A stretch of 64,000 nt of DNA from NCBI GenBank assembly GCA_963555705.1, contig OY743190.1, positions 34,392,929-34,456,928 on the forward strand, in the 5' to 3' direction. The position numbers and the translations under genes were made by a program. The stretch comes from Ligustrum vulgare (Eukaryota > Streptophyta > Magnoliopsida > Lamiales > Oleaceae). Shown in pieces: positions 12,447 through 25,421 of the stretch; the stretch's first letter is position 1, and every line of letters starts with the position of its first letter. The notes below the pieces were generated by a model. That model saw nothing but the letters and a program-made list of their open reading frames with translations. It did not search any database and was not told where the DNA came from.

Positions 12447-14251
12447 TTTTCTGAAATAAAATAAAATAAAGAAAATGAGTTATGCATTCGATAATTTCAT
12501 ATATGATGCATGAATAAAAAATTATGCACAAGTAGACCAAAAACTACTATAATATGATGACAACCTAAAACCCCAAAATCTTAAACACATTTCTCTATAG
12601 GAGAAATAAATGTGATTTATGGTTAGGCTGGGACCCTCCCACTAAAATCAATATATCTGGCATCTCATGCAATATTAATTTTTATTGTCATTAAAATTTG
12701 GCCATCATTAACATCGTTTGGAAATTCTAGAGGAAGTCCCCACGATGTTTTTGATTTAAGTGTTCAACCCTTATCTTGATGATTTTCAAATACCAAATTA
12801 ATTACGTTACCTATAGGGTAATCATGATTAATTATAACTTAAAAAATCACCACCTAGTTGGACCCAAACCAGTAACGAAAATAGTGCAGCCCTCCTATAG
12901 GGAGACTAAATAAATTAGCACGAGGCATGCACAAATTTTTACTAATGGGCTAACAAGGGAAGCCGTGGGTTCAAGAATTTGTACCCTCACTCACTTAATA
13001 TTTTTAAATTATTGGGTTTTCATTTAATAATTACCTAATCAATTTTAACTTTTAAAATCGATTTATTAATTATCAAAATTATTTTCTAATCTAACATTTA
13101 GAAAATAAAATAAAATATAAAACCATGCATGACAGTATAATTCCTAGAGCGGTGTTTATACGATCTACATGACATGTTAACAAATGACATTCATCCACAA
13201 TTCAATTAAAGCAATAAATAAAATGCAATAATAAAATAAACTAGAACATGATTTATGGCCAAAACCTAGACACAAAATTACAAATTAATTAAAGATTACA
13301 TTGAGCCACAACCTGGCCTAATTCTTCAATTTCCATTTACAAGTGTTCAGCTCATTACTTGAACTCTTCAAATAATAATAATCTGGCCCATATTCAAACT
13401 GGTCCAATCTGCAATTTTAATTCAGTCCATCCGGCCCAAGAAGAAGTCAAGGCCAAAATGAAAAAGGTCATCTCCTCCTTTCTATTGCATTTGCTGTGAA
13501 CCAACCGAGAGCAAGTTTCAGCCGTCAATCATCCGTGGAAGTGCCATCGCATGAAAATGCCTGGAATGATGTCACCATAGCACCAGCCTCCTTGTGCTGC
13601 CGCACCCACCGCCAACAAGGTGGAATAAACCACCAATGGTAGCAGCGATCCAGGTGAGATCACGACGCCAAAGGCGCCGTGATCAACCACCCATTGCAGC
13701 GGCAGCACCTGTGTGCAGGGACGCCTATGGATTCCACTGCCGTCACGACCGAGCCAAGATAGCAGCCCCAATAGTGCCACCATCAACTTCCGATCATAGC
13801 GGTAGCACCCACGAGTCCTATCGACTGCCTGCATGCCATTCATGGTTGATTTCTGAAAATTGCAAGATAAGCCCTTCATGTGTTGATGAAGATAAAGTTT
13901 AGTATCCTTTTTCAAAATTGCCTTGGAAGTCCTCCATGTTTAAGCAGTAATGATTTCGGTCTTCATGATTTCAAATACAACAATAATATATTTGAAAACT
14001 AATTTCTAATTCTATTTTGCAATAAATTAAAATCAAAGGGGAAACATGGAGTCGTAATCTAACCCCTTTATTACAAGACTTGATAAAACAAATACATGAT
14101 TTACAACAAATAATTTAAGGCCATAAATCAGTTCAATAAAATATCATTCAACCAATAACAAATCAAATCATATAAAACCTACATCGCTCCACTAACACAT
14201 GCATAAAAAAATTATTTAATCTAAATACGTAAAACAATATCAAAAACCTAC
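12447..14251 (-). other. Copia 5' leader, no gene seen
   Basis: About 1.8 kb between the primer-binding site and gag. It is AT-rich except for a GC-richer stretch at about 13560-13830. Overlapping ORFs on both strands of that stretch have no motif I recognise. A captured host fragment is possible but unsupported. Confidence 0.5.
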
Positions 14252-14263
14252 GCTCTAATACCA
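14252..14263 (-). promoter_or_regulatory. Copia primer-binding site
   Basis: The minus strand reads TGGTATTAGAGC, one base from the usual complement of initiator tRNA-Met (TGGTATCAGAGC). It sits one base inside the 5' LTR. Confidence 0.9.
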
Positions 14264-14264
14264 T

Positions 14265-15708
14265 TGTTGGGAAATAAAAAACAACGGGATATCTAATCAC
14301 AAAAATTAATTTCCTATGATTTGGATCATCCCATCACAGGAATTCACTCTTTTAGGTATTTGACTAAATTAAATAATTTTGAACAGATAAAAGTTTAGTA
14401 ATCGTTACCCTTTCAGTGTGCTTTGACAATTATCTGTATTGTTCTTGATTCCACCAAGTTCCAAACCGATTTCACCAAGCTCCAAACCTTCAAGTTTTCC
14501 TTGGTGTTCTCCAACAGAAGCAATGCAATCACTTTTTTTGGGTCTAGGCTACACTAGGATTATGGTTTTAATCAAGAGAAGAAAATACACACTACATACT
14601 TTAGTGTGTGTCCCGCCACACCTGTATTAGGTAAAGAAAAATAGTCTTAGAAGACTATTTATAACTTCTTTACCCTCTAAAAACCCTACCAACCCTAATA
14701 CTATAACCCGACCCATTTCTGCACGGCCCAATACAAGTTATAAGCCTGTATATGTCTGTTATATTGAAGCCACCAAGGAAACCTGATAGAACCCAATTAA
14801 ACTAAGTTCCAATAAATTAATTCTGATTTGGTCAACTATTGACCAGTCAAAATTATTTATTAATCACGTTCTATTCCACTAAAAGAACGAGACTGCACTC
14901 TTAGTAAAATTGTAATTACTGAAGCAATAACCAATAATTATATCCCCTGACTTACCGCTCTTACATGTTACCCCCGTCGATCAACTCGAACATTCGAAGT
15001 AAGGTTAAATGACCAAAATGCCCTTATCTGAATATTCATAAATTCTCAACTCTCATCTTCTATCTGAAAGTTCTATGTGATCACATCACATCATAAAATT
15101 CAACAATCACTGTCGAATTACCGAGCTTAGATTTAACTGTCCACTAGAAGAACCAGAGAGATCGTGATCATGCTTAAAGGTGACGGATTCCATAATACGA
15201 ATATATGTTCCTCGTTAGTTTACTTTAATTCCCAAAGTATCAAGATATTGACCAACAATTTGATCTCACCCATTGATACCTCAAAGAACTTCAAGTTAGT
15301 AATCGAAGTTCATTATCCGATTAGGATTAAGGTTCCATGTACGATAGTCAAGTGAAATTAAATTTGTATGGTCAATGTCATAAATTAATTTCATGTGGCC
15401 CCGTTCAATACATATCGAATGTACTCTCAATTTCATTTTCAAAATCAAATAGAAATTTTAATAAAATCGAGACGATCAAAATAAATTTTCCATATTTATT
15501 TACTGATTGTGAACAATAATTTTAGATCGAATTACAAATTGAATCTTTCTGTGTTTAACAACTTAAACACTCAATTAGTAATATCGAATCGATCTATGGA
15601 CTAATGCAAGCTCAAAATAATATAATCAAAGATTTAATCAAAATAATATTTTATTCCAAAATGTCACGAGTACAAATAAATTAACTCGACGAGCATATAT
15701 TATCAACA
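14265..15708 (-). repeat. 5' LTR of the Copia element
   Basis: 1444 bp, nearly identical to 6857-8301. It lies next to the primer-binding site, so it is the 5' LTR, and its minus-strand promoter would drive the element. Confidence 0.95.
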
Positions 15709-18019
15709 CATTTTTCATAGGGACAACAACTTAGTTTCAACCAACCTTTGAGATAAGTCTTTAAAGCACATCTTCTTTACTCATAACTTTCACATAATGC
15801 CATCAACATTAAAATTTAATAACCCCCGTTCAACAACTCTGTAGCCTCAAAATCCTTTTCAAAAAATTCATTTATTCCTTCAAAATTTTTAGATTCATTC
15901 AACTCAAGAAGATCCACTATGAAGCTGAATTTTAAGACTTGCAACTTCCTAAGCAAGATAAATCATTAAATGATCACAAATAATGTTCAAATCTTATGTA
16001 ACTTCTTAATCTATAACTCCACTTATAAAATTAGGTTTCAAACATGAATTAATCCCTCAATTTATGATGATTTGAGACTATTAAAGATAAAAAAAAACAG
16101 CACTTAAACTTTCTGCCCAGGTCAACCTCAATTACTCCATAACCTTCATTCAAGTATTTCTCCACTTATAATCATACTCATAAATATACTATTGGTTATT
16201 ATAATACTTAAACATAATTCTCAACATCTAAAATATAGTACAACATCAACATAACTCAACAAAACCATTGTTGCTTTACTCAAACAATTCATCAAACACT
16301 TAGAGGGCAATTATTTTCTTAACTTTCAATCTTAAACATAGTTTATCCAATCAATCATAATCAAATAGAACCATAATAGAATCTGAAAATTTAAAGATAA
16401 TACTTCAACACTATATGAAAACTTAACACAATATTACACAATTCAAATTTCACTCACCTCTTGAATTCTAGGAAGAAAAATCATACTTTGAGAGCTCAAA
16501 CTTCAAGCAAAGCTTCTCCTTCCTCTTCCCTTTTCTTTTCCTCCTCTTTTTCCCTTTTTTCTTCTCCTTTTTCCTCTCCAAATTCAGCCAAAATTCTGTC
16601 TTGTTCACTGCCTCTCGGTTCTCTCTTGAAAATGAAGAAGGAATGGGTTAAATCGATCCTAAATTCAATAGTTTCAATAATCTTCAACTTTACTAACTTT
16701 AAACTTGATAAATCAACCCAAAACTCTCATTTTAAACCTTAAACATGAAGGAGAGATTACTTCTTACCTTAAGGAAATAAAGAAGGCATTCAAAGCTCGA
16801 ATCATACTTCCATCTACAATAATTTATCAACCCTCTTCTCATTTTTCCTCTTTTCAAGCTCTCTCTCTCCCCTTTGTTTCCACCGACTTGGAAGAAGAAA
16901 TGGAGACTGAAAATCGTGTTTAATAGATACATATATCATATTTTTACAAAATAGCTCCATACTTTCAATTTCGTACAAGTTGGTCCTTATGTAATTGCAA
17001 ACTAAGTCCTTAAAGCTTTATTTCTATCCTCCAAGCCCTATAATTTATGATAAATAATTACTTATAATCAAAATAAGTTGGTTTCCAAACATCCCTTAAG
17101 ATAAGACATGACAAGTTTCTTCTCCTCTAATATTTTAATGCTAAAAATTTCAATTTTTCCTTTTCAAGATGCCACTTTCGGGTCAATATTTGATGTTCAA
17201 GACGAGCTCCATTTTATCCAATCTTTATACCATTGTAAAGTTCATACTTCAAGTTTCGCAACGGTTACACGTGCAAAGAAAACAGACCATTATACCGCCC
17301 GTACCGTTCGTCCAAAAATGGCTGCTCGACTAGATTTCCATACTTAGCCAAATTTCTTGATTTTCTCAGCACTTTTATTATTTCAAGTATGCAACTTCAA
17401 CTAGATATTTGAAGTACTTCCCGAACTCAATTGTACTCAAATTTGATACCAATACGTACATCTCCTTGTGGACTACAACAAATTAGCATAACATGCAAAG
17501 ACATAAAATTACCATGTTATTCATACCATCCTCTCAAACATGGTTACTCGATTACCACTTTACACTTAGAATTATTTTGAAGATTTTCAGCATTCCAACT
17601 ATTCTTCTAATGCAACTTTAGCTCTATTTTTGAAACACTTCTCTACCTTAATTGTGATTAAACTTGATACCAATACTTAAATCTCATCATGAACTATAAA
17701 ATGGTATAACTTGAAATGACTAAAGATCACTATATAATCCACAAAATGATCCCAAAGTCGTGTTCATCCCAATGGCAAAACAGTAATTAATAGGACTTCC
17801 TAAAATTTTCAGTTTAGTCCTCAACCATGAAATTCAATCCAACTGAGTTCAAACATCGTATATAACTTTCTTTTATGTCAATTTCTCCTCTTTTCTCTTA
17901 AATTCTATACCATCTCGTAATACAAGACGTGGAATTGACTATTTTCTTAAGAAAAAACTTGCATCCAACTTTCTAAATAAATTAACTAAGGTACGAAATT
18001 TTCGAGTTGTTACATACAC

Positions 18020-19425
18020 AATTTGGCAGAACATGTTTATCCCACCGATTTATAAATGTGTAACATCGTACATCATGCAAAACACGGTGTGAAAGGCCCG
18101 TGTAGTGTACGGTCGTATTACGTCCAACCTTGCACGATCATACCAATAAAATAAGGTCGTGTAGTCACAACGTATTACTGATTGGTGAAAAATTTTAGGA
18201 CCTGACCATTGCACGACATGGGAGTTGACCAACGACAACTCTTTCGATAGCCATTCTGAGATTTGGACTGTTAGATTAGTTAAAAGTCAACTATTTTGTA
18301 CTTTGTAAGAACTCGAGTAGTTCAGTTAGAATGTATTTCTAAGTGGTTAGACATTGTAATAAGTCGGCTCACTCCTAACTCAATATAAATATAGGAGATG
18401 ATAACTCATAAAAGGATCCAGATCTTGGCTATTATATGCCAAAAACTCTCAATAAATAAGAAATCATACGTGGAACCTTGATCAAGCACGATCTGGGATC
18501 CACCTCTCACGATCATTGTATTTCACTACATAACTAACACTCACCTATTTTTTTGCTTACTTGGAATTATTATATTTCAACCGTCAATAATAAGAGCTAG
18601 AAGGAGTGTCGCTTTTGATAAGAAGCAGTCCACCCAACTAGTTCATTAAAATCACATCATTCTTAACGATCCTACACCGACATGGATCATAGTTCTGGAA
18701 GCAATCACGTACAACAACAAAGGGAAGCAAGATGAACCTGCAGCTTGTCAACGTAAAGAGGATAATCTGGAGGCCAAATCCCCAAATGGGAGAGGCCATA
18801 TACCAACTCTGGGGATTTTGAGCAACCCAAATTCATTTCCAATTTTTGTATATTTATTTATTTTCCTGTCATATTTTAATTTTTCAAACGAATAAAATAG
18901 TATTATATCCACCCGCTCTAAATATAATTTGAAATTATTAAAAATAAGTATTTTTCTCTGAAATTTCAAATGTAAGAAGAAAACAAAATAAACTAACCAT
19001 AATATAAAATACATGGTTAGAAGTTGATATAAAAATATCTGTTTAAAACATGGAACAAGGAATAGAGAGCGAAAGATAGCTGGGAATTACCTATTAAAAA
19101 TATTTAATTATAAAAATAAAACTACTTAAAAAGTAGTTATAACCTTTTCCGGGTTTTCCTGGTGAGAGGCTCATGAACTACGGTTAGGTACCCAGTACAC
19201 AATATTCTCGTCATTTGAGAGTTGGTATCAACCTTCAATTCACGCATTGCCATACCTACAATGCAAAACTACATGAGCTAACGCTCAGCAAGTAACATAT
19301 GCATGATCTTGCACATGAGTTTCGATTCACTTTCTCAAAACAATCTTATTCCCAGGCTCCGTGCCTTATTTTCTTATCAATAAAACTAGTGTATTTATCA
19401 AATGTATAAATTACTTCCTAATACA
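18020..19425. other. Unassigned intergenic DNA with a retroelement relic
   Basis: No convincing gene. 18340-18740 looks like an LTR end plus leader: a TATAAATATAGG box near 18384, a poly-A-like AATAAATAAG near 18454, then ATGGATCATAGTTCTGGAAG at 18682, which reads as a gag-like start MDHSSGSNHVQQQREA before stops. 19130-19400 has GAGCTAACGCTCAGCAAGTA, similar to LTR sequence of Tekay-type elements. Neither has a matched partner or TSD in the window. Confidence 0.35.
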
Positions 19426-19428
19426 AAT

Positions 19429-19592
19429 CACTACAACAAAGAAGGTCTTTTACGGCATGCATCTTGGAACGTCGTAAAATTATGTTTACGGCATGCAGTC
19501 GTGCACGCCGTGTATGTTCACGGCGTGCAGAGACTGCACGTCGAAAACATAATTTTACGGCGTTCCAAAATGCACGCCATAAATTGTAATTT
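19429..19592. repeat. CACTA left end with near-perfect 140-bp palindrome
   Basis: After the terminal inverted repeat, about 19446-19590 folds back on itself. GGAACGTCGTAAAATTATG near 19466 is matched inverted by CATAATTTTACGGCGTTCC near 19550. Flanking and central TACGGCATGCA/TGCACGCC motifs also pair. The motif density fits a transposase-binding subterminal region. Confidence 0.8.
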
Positions 19593-19949
19593 GATTTTTT
19601 TTTTTTAAAAAAAATGTACATTATAATTTCAAAAACATAAAATACTAAAACAAAATTATACACATTAATGAATATATAATCAATAAACGCAATTTTTTAG
19701 ATCCCACATAACCTACTCAAAAATTGAATTAGAAATATGTCAAAAGTGTATAAACAATTATTTCAAGAAAAAACTGAAAATGTCTTTAAAAGATGTTATC
19801 CATATCGAAGCTTTTCTTTCACCAAAGAGTCTTGTACTAAAATTAATCAACTTCTTGCACATCACATAATAAAAGTATGATTAATAAATTTATAATTATC
19901 ATATCAAAAGTATATCAAGAAGTGAAGCATACCTTTGTCGTGATTTCGA

Positions 19950-22900
19950 CTAATCCACTTCGATGCACCTAATTGGCCATGCAGTTGTACTTCCAAATGC
20001 ATCTTCAAGAAGGAAAAACTCACGAGTAGGACGATATAAACTGACATTATCAATTACTTCAGTAACGCAGACTCTCCAACAGTCATTACCAAGAGGTACA
20101 TGATGCACTAGATCATTTGGATTTGTTGATGTGATTTCACCTTTTGCAACAACATCACATTTCCCAAAGCAAGATAACAATTTGTATTTCTTATTTTTAA
20201 GGCTATCTGAATCATTCAAGCTTTGTCTCTGGACTGTAAAATTAATATCAAATTGTACAATTGGTTATTTTGAATATAGAAAAGTCTATGTAATATAAAA
20301 TAACATTCACTAATTATAGTTTTCCATTTACATTGACTTCTTGTGTCGCACTTTTTCCCTTCATTTGAAACAAATCTTTTAATTCTTTAATTTCATCTCT
20401 CAAATCTTGGAGTTGAGATTGCACATTATGATTATGAATCAAATCATTCAACTTTGAAGGAGTGGCACCAAAACCAAGACCTCTTACCCGTCCTCGACGT
20501 TCTGGACCAAGTACTTTTGCAACACCATCATATTTTAGAGAGTGTTTACTTGGAGAGTTCACCGTCTCTTAATATGCTTTTATTTTTTGCTGATATTAGG
20601 AAATAATTTAATTCATTAAACTTAAATAAATATAAACTTTGAATGTCCCAAGAAAATACCATAAACATTTATCGGTGTTTCTCCAGCTAATTCATTAATT
20701 GGTTCACCGTTTTTCCGTGTGTGTCCTCGTATGTAAACATCATCTATTGTAATGGAATCAGGGTCTTCACTTTCAAAACACTGCAATTTTTTACACATTT
20801 TATATATGTGATATTTGTAGACACGATTTTTCAAACAAATTTAACATTTTTTTCTTACCAATTCAGCTTCTAAGCGAGCAACCCCTTTCTACTCGTTGTA
20901 TGCATTATGGCTTGACTAGCCCTCATCTTTTTGAATATTTCACTCTTCTCCTCGAAAATCAATAAAGGCATACATGAAATTTCTACAAAAATTTCGGCAA
21001 AATCTCCCTTATAAATTAAACTTAGCAAATCTGTAGGGGGAGATCACAATATTATAAACAATCAACACTTAACCACAATGATTCAAAACATCAACCGTAA
21101 CTTAATCAAATCTCAATGTCATCAACTACTCCAAGAAAATCCCCAACTCCTCAACATAACAATTTCAAATCCCAACAATATAACTTAAATCTACATGCAA
21201 TCAACAACTTTGAGTTAAGCAATGGACGCTTACCTTGTATGGTTGAGAATTGAATTCCTTGACAAATGCTTGCCATTCTTCCATTAAGCTAACATTATTG
21301 GGCTTGAGGAGAGTAGCAGCTCTTGTTATACCATCTTTCATTCCTATGTTATTGATTGCTTTCAAAACATTAGATCTATGATCTCGCCAATGCTTTCCCA
21401 GATTTTGCATAATGTACTTCCTATGACAATTATCAACTTCAAACTTTTGCTGCATCAAAATAAACAACATTAATAGTAATTTAACTTAAATTATATATGT
21501 GAACTGAAGTTATTATCACCTGTACATGCTCCCATATGTCATCTAGAAAACTTTCGTTGATATCTTTCCAACTTTTCCATGTGATTGGTATAAGTTCTCT
21601 TGCAATTGTTCCAAGAAATGATGACAGCTTATTTGAACTTTCACAACTTGGCTGACCTTTTTCATTAAACTCTATAGTTAACTTTGCACCTTTCCCCCTA
21701 TTGAGACAATTCACTTTCGCTCGACCTCTTCCCTTATTTCCTTTTTCAATATTGCTAGTTAGGAGTTCTACATCATGTTGCAAATCATTTTCTTGTCTGT
21801 CTGGAATAGAATGAGAACCTCCTTCTGATATTCTTATACCTTCGTTTCCTTCTCTTGTGGCAGCAACAATTGAAGCTTTTTTAGCTCGTTTTGATTTCTT
21901 ACCTCCTTGATTAGATGATTGTATTAAACAAATAAAAAAAACATATTTACTCAAATTTAACAAAGGGACACACACACACACACACATGCAAGTTGTGTAT
22001 ATATATATTCAAGTTGGAAACACCACTATTTTGTGTACTTCTACTAACATCGATTGTATGAAATCGATGCCTATTGATAATATAACCCGAATGTGACATC
22101 ACATCACATCTAGGCCGACGTGAAAGCCACTTCAATGTACTTGACATGTTACAGTTGTCTTGTTTTCCTTTCTCAGCAAACCAAGAAGTAAAAGTCTCTA
22201 TATGTCTCACTTGCAATAAGGTTTCATTCCTGACAATACGACTATCTGAATTCTTAATCTCCTCCTTATGCATCCTAAATGAAAATAAATAAACAAAAAT
22301 AAGATAAGTTTACTAGTAATTATTGATCATAATTAAATAAATTAACTAACTCTATTACGTTATATATGGTTCAACCGCATCGCTGTTAAACAACACATGT
22401 CGATGAGCAACCTCTAGCATCTCTTGACTCAAAGCTTTTGACTTTCCTTTCGAAATTGTACGTCCATCAATAATTATTTCATTCTCGAAATCCTCATTTC
22501 GAGAATGTCGAACACCAACTTCAGCAGCTTGTTTCATATAACCACTACAAAAATGCATACATTCATCGGCTAAATAAAGCTCTGCTATGCAGCCCTCGGG
22601 TCATATCCTTTAAGTGTCTTCATAAACCTAATTTAAAACATAATATGCATGATATATACAAACAATTAGAAGAAGAAATGTTGTATAAATACATACAAAA
22701 GTGTAAAAGTAAGTTACCTCTCAAATGGGTACATCCAACAATATTGTACAGGTCCACCAATACGGACTTCACGCCCAAGGTGAATGGTTAAATGAATCAT
22801 TGTGTCAAAAAACGATGGGGGAAAATACCTTTCTAGCATACACAAAGTCACCGCAACATCCTCCTCAAGCTTTTCTAATTTATTTTTATCAATGACCCTT

Positions 22901-25063
22901 TGACATATTTCATTGAAAAATGCACATAATTGAAAAATTGCATTTCTTGGTCCTGTTGGTAAAAGTCCTCTTAATGCAACTGATAACAACTGTTGTATGA
23001 GCACATGACAATCATGAGACTTCAAATTTAAAATCTTATTAGCTGCTAATGATATCCACTTTGAAATGTTGGAACTGTAACCATCAGGTAATCTTCAATC
23101 AAACAGCCTCTTACAAAATAACTCTTTCTCCTTTTTGGATAGCATGTAAGATGTTGCGGGTAGGTAATAAGTATTTCCTTTCAACTCTGGATGAAGGTCC
23201 TTTCTAATACCCATATTAAGCAAATCCTTACGAGAATTGAGCCCATCTTTTAATTTTCCCTTCACATTCAAAATAGTGTCGAGAATGCTCTCGCAAACAT
23301 TCTTCTCAATGTGCATTACATCCAAATTATGATGCAAAAGTAGTGTCTGTAAAATAACACTATAAAATTAGAAAAACAAAACTTTAAAGAAAAGAAATAA
23401 CTAATTTAAAATAGCTTGAAATTGATAACCTCCCAATATGGTAGCTTGAAGAATATTGATTTTTTTTCCATGGCCAATCAGAATCTGATTTTTTCTTCTT
23501 TCCCCCCAATTATTGTCGACATTCTTGATTTTCTGCATCACTTCTCGACCAGTTAATATTCTAGGATTAGGCATATGTTCCTTGTTCCCATCAAACCAAG
23601 CTTCTTTTGATCGATAAGGATGATTATATGCAAGAAATCTTCTATGACCCATGTACGCAAACTTTCGACTAAATTTCAACCATTTTGCACATGTGGATAA
23701 ACCACATACTAGACAAGCTGCTTCGCCTTTTGTAGGATATCCTGATAAGTTTCCATAAGCCGGAAAATCATTAATTGTCCACATCAATACAGCCTTCAAA
23801 TTGAAGTTAGACTTTGTAAATCCATCGTATACTTCAACGGAAATATTCCACATCACTTTTAAGTCTTCAATGAGTGGTTGTAAATACACATCTATATCGT
23901 TCCCTGGTTGTTTTGGACCTGTGATTAACAAAGTCAACAACAAATTTTCCTTGAACATGCATATCCAAGGAGGGAGATTATATATAACTAGTATCACAGG
24001 CCAACAACTATACCTAGAACTTAGATCACCAAATGGATTAAATCCATCAGATGATAGACCAAGCCTAAGATTGCGTGGTTCTGATGCAAAACAAGATCAC
24101 TTTTGATCAATTCTATCCCAAGCTAATGAATCAATTGGATGAGGCATTTTTCCATCTTGACTTTTGTGATTTAAGTGTCATATTAGTTGTTCTGCCTTAT
24201 CAAGTGACCTAAACATTCTTCTAAATCGTGGTATAATCGGAAAATATCTCAAAACCTTTGCAGGTATCCCCTTTTGATATTTTTTTGTTCGTTCATTAAA
24301 TTTCCACCGTGAAGAAGCACATTTTGGACATGTCTCCAAATCCGCTAGATCACTCCTAAATAAACAACAATCATTAACGCATGAATGTATCTTCTCGTAC
24401 CCAAGATCTAAAGTGTTCAATAACTTTTTCGTTGAATTACAAGAATCAGGAAGGGTGTTCCCATCTGGTAGAATGTCTCTGATAATATCAAGAAGTTCAT
24501 TGAAACCGTTGTCAGATATACCATGTATAGCCTTAAGCTTGTATAAGACAATGATGACAGATATCCTTGTGTACTTTGTGCAACCAGGATATAGAGGAAT
24601 TTCAACACCCTCATATAAATTTGAAAAGTCCCTATCTCTATTTTCACTACCGGGTTCTACAATATTATCATCCTCAAAAAATGCATCCCTATACATCTTA
24701 TATGTCTCTAGATTTTCTCTATTTTGATGAGGCAATGAAGCTGCATTCAATTTTTTCCCATGAAACACCCATGTAGTATAAGTAGGATCCATCCTATTAA
24801 TGATCAAATACCCGTACATTGTGTCACAATGTTGGTGGAATAAGTTTTTGCAACATTTACAAGGGCATAAGACCTTTTCTGGATTTCCCGCATTAGCTTG
24901 CACCGTATTTGAAAAATTTCTTGCACCATATTGATATGCTTCTGAAACTCTAAACAAAATACTAAATATAAATCATCTAAAAAGCATTTACAGGTTTATT
25001 TTGAAATTTTCTAAAACTAAGGAGATAAGATAACCTTGATAGATGTACCCAATCTTTATCCAT
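19950..25063 (-). pseudogene. CACTA transposase gene (TNP2-type plus plant transposase domains)
   Basis: Minus-strand, multi-exon. Exon 1 (25063-25035, MDKDWVHLS) joins exon 2 (24949-23430) at canonical GT/AG sites. Exon 3 is 23346-22718, exon 4 starts at 22627, exon 5 at 22274; further exons run to a TAG at 19950-19952. Order: transposase-associated domain (CPCKCCKN), tnp2 transposase (GNDIDVYLQPLIEDLK; HNLDVMHIEKNVCESIL), DUF4218-like (KSHDCHVLIQQLL; WMYPFER), then a second module (LTIEFNEKGQPSCESSNK; HWRDHRSNV; ERRGRVRGLGFG) ending in a DUF8039-like part (NDLVHHVPLGNDCWRVCV). It would bind element ends and catalyse excision and insertion. Three in-frame TGA codons (24178-24180, 24097-24099, 23095-23097), a small frame-breaking deletion near 22600, and apparent frame slips in G and A runs near 23455-23505 inactivate it. 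Exon limits after exon 5 are estimates. Confidence 0.88.
21962..21986. repeat. (CA)n microsatellite
   Basis: About 12 CA units, inside a predicted intron of the transposase gene. Confidence 0.95.
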
Positions 25064-25382
25064 GATAATATATCAACACTATTAAGATATAACCTGTTAT
25101 GAACATAGTAAAAAGATCAAATAAAAAATGGTTATTAATGTAACACACACACACACGCACATAGGTACATGCATGAATTAAGTCATTATGCTTAAATGAG
25201 CAATGAAAAGCCTCAAAAAGTATGAGCATGCTTGAGGCATGTCCAATGTGTATTAATGATCGTAGTGTGCCGGAAATAGCTACGAGATTAATGCTACTTT
25301 ATTTATATAATCAAAAGCTTAATACTATTTTTATTTAAAGATCTAGTAGATATATCTCTACTAATGATAAATAACGTTACTC

Positions 25383-25421
<39 letters not shown>

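Larger units (their letters stand above)
6857..15708 (-). mobile_element. Ty1/Copia retrotransposon, complete but inactive
   Basis: An 8852-bp element on the minus strand inserted in the 5-kb LTR. Direct LTRs (6857-8301 and 14265-15708) start TGTTGGGAAATAAA on the plus strand and end in CA, with target duplication CATTT (6852-6856 and 15709-15713). It has a tRNA-Met-type primer-binding site and a purine tract. Domain order in the sense direction is gag, zinc knuckle, protease, integrase, reverse transcriptase, RNase H, as in Ty1/Copia. Motifs resemble the Tork/TAR/Angela group. Coding is broken by stops and frameshifts. I count roughly 18 differences between the LTRs by eye, about 1.2 percent, so it is younger than its host LTR. 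Confidence 0.95.
4100..18014 (-). mobile_element. Approx. 5-kb Tekay-like solo LTR with a nested Copia element
   Basis: Starts TGTCACAACCCC at 4100 and ends TCGAGTTGTTACA at 18014, flanked by identical 5-bp duplications TACAC (4095-4099 and 18015-18019). Removing the nested Copia element and one of its TSD copies leaves about 5058 bp. I find no second copy of the terminal sequence inside, no primer-binding site and no gag or pol coding, so a solo LTR made by recombination between LTRs is the simplest reading. On the minus strand the start (TGTAACAACTCGAAAATTTC) resembles Tekay/Del LTR starts. A large non-coding LARD-type element whose short LTRs I failed to recognise is the alternative. Confidence 0.65.

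Noticed and set aside
13529..13915. Overlapping ORFs on both strands in the Copia leader
   Set aside because: A GC-richer stretch gives open frames on both strands. No motif recognised; a captured gene cannot be supported.
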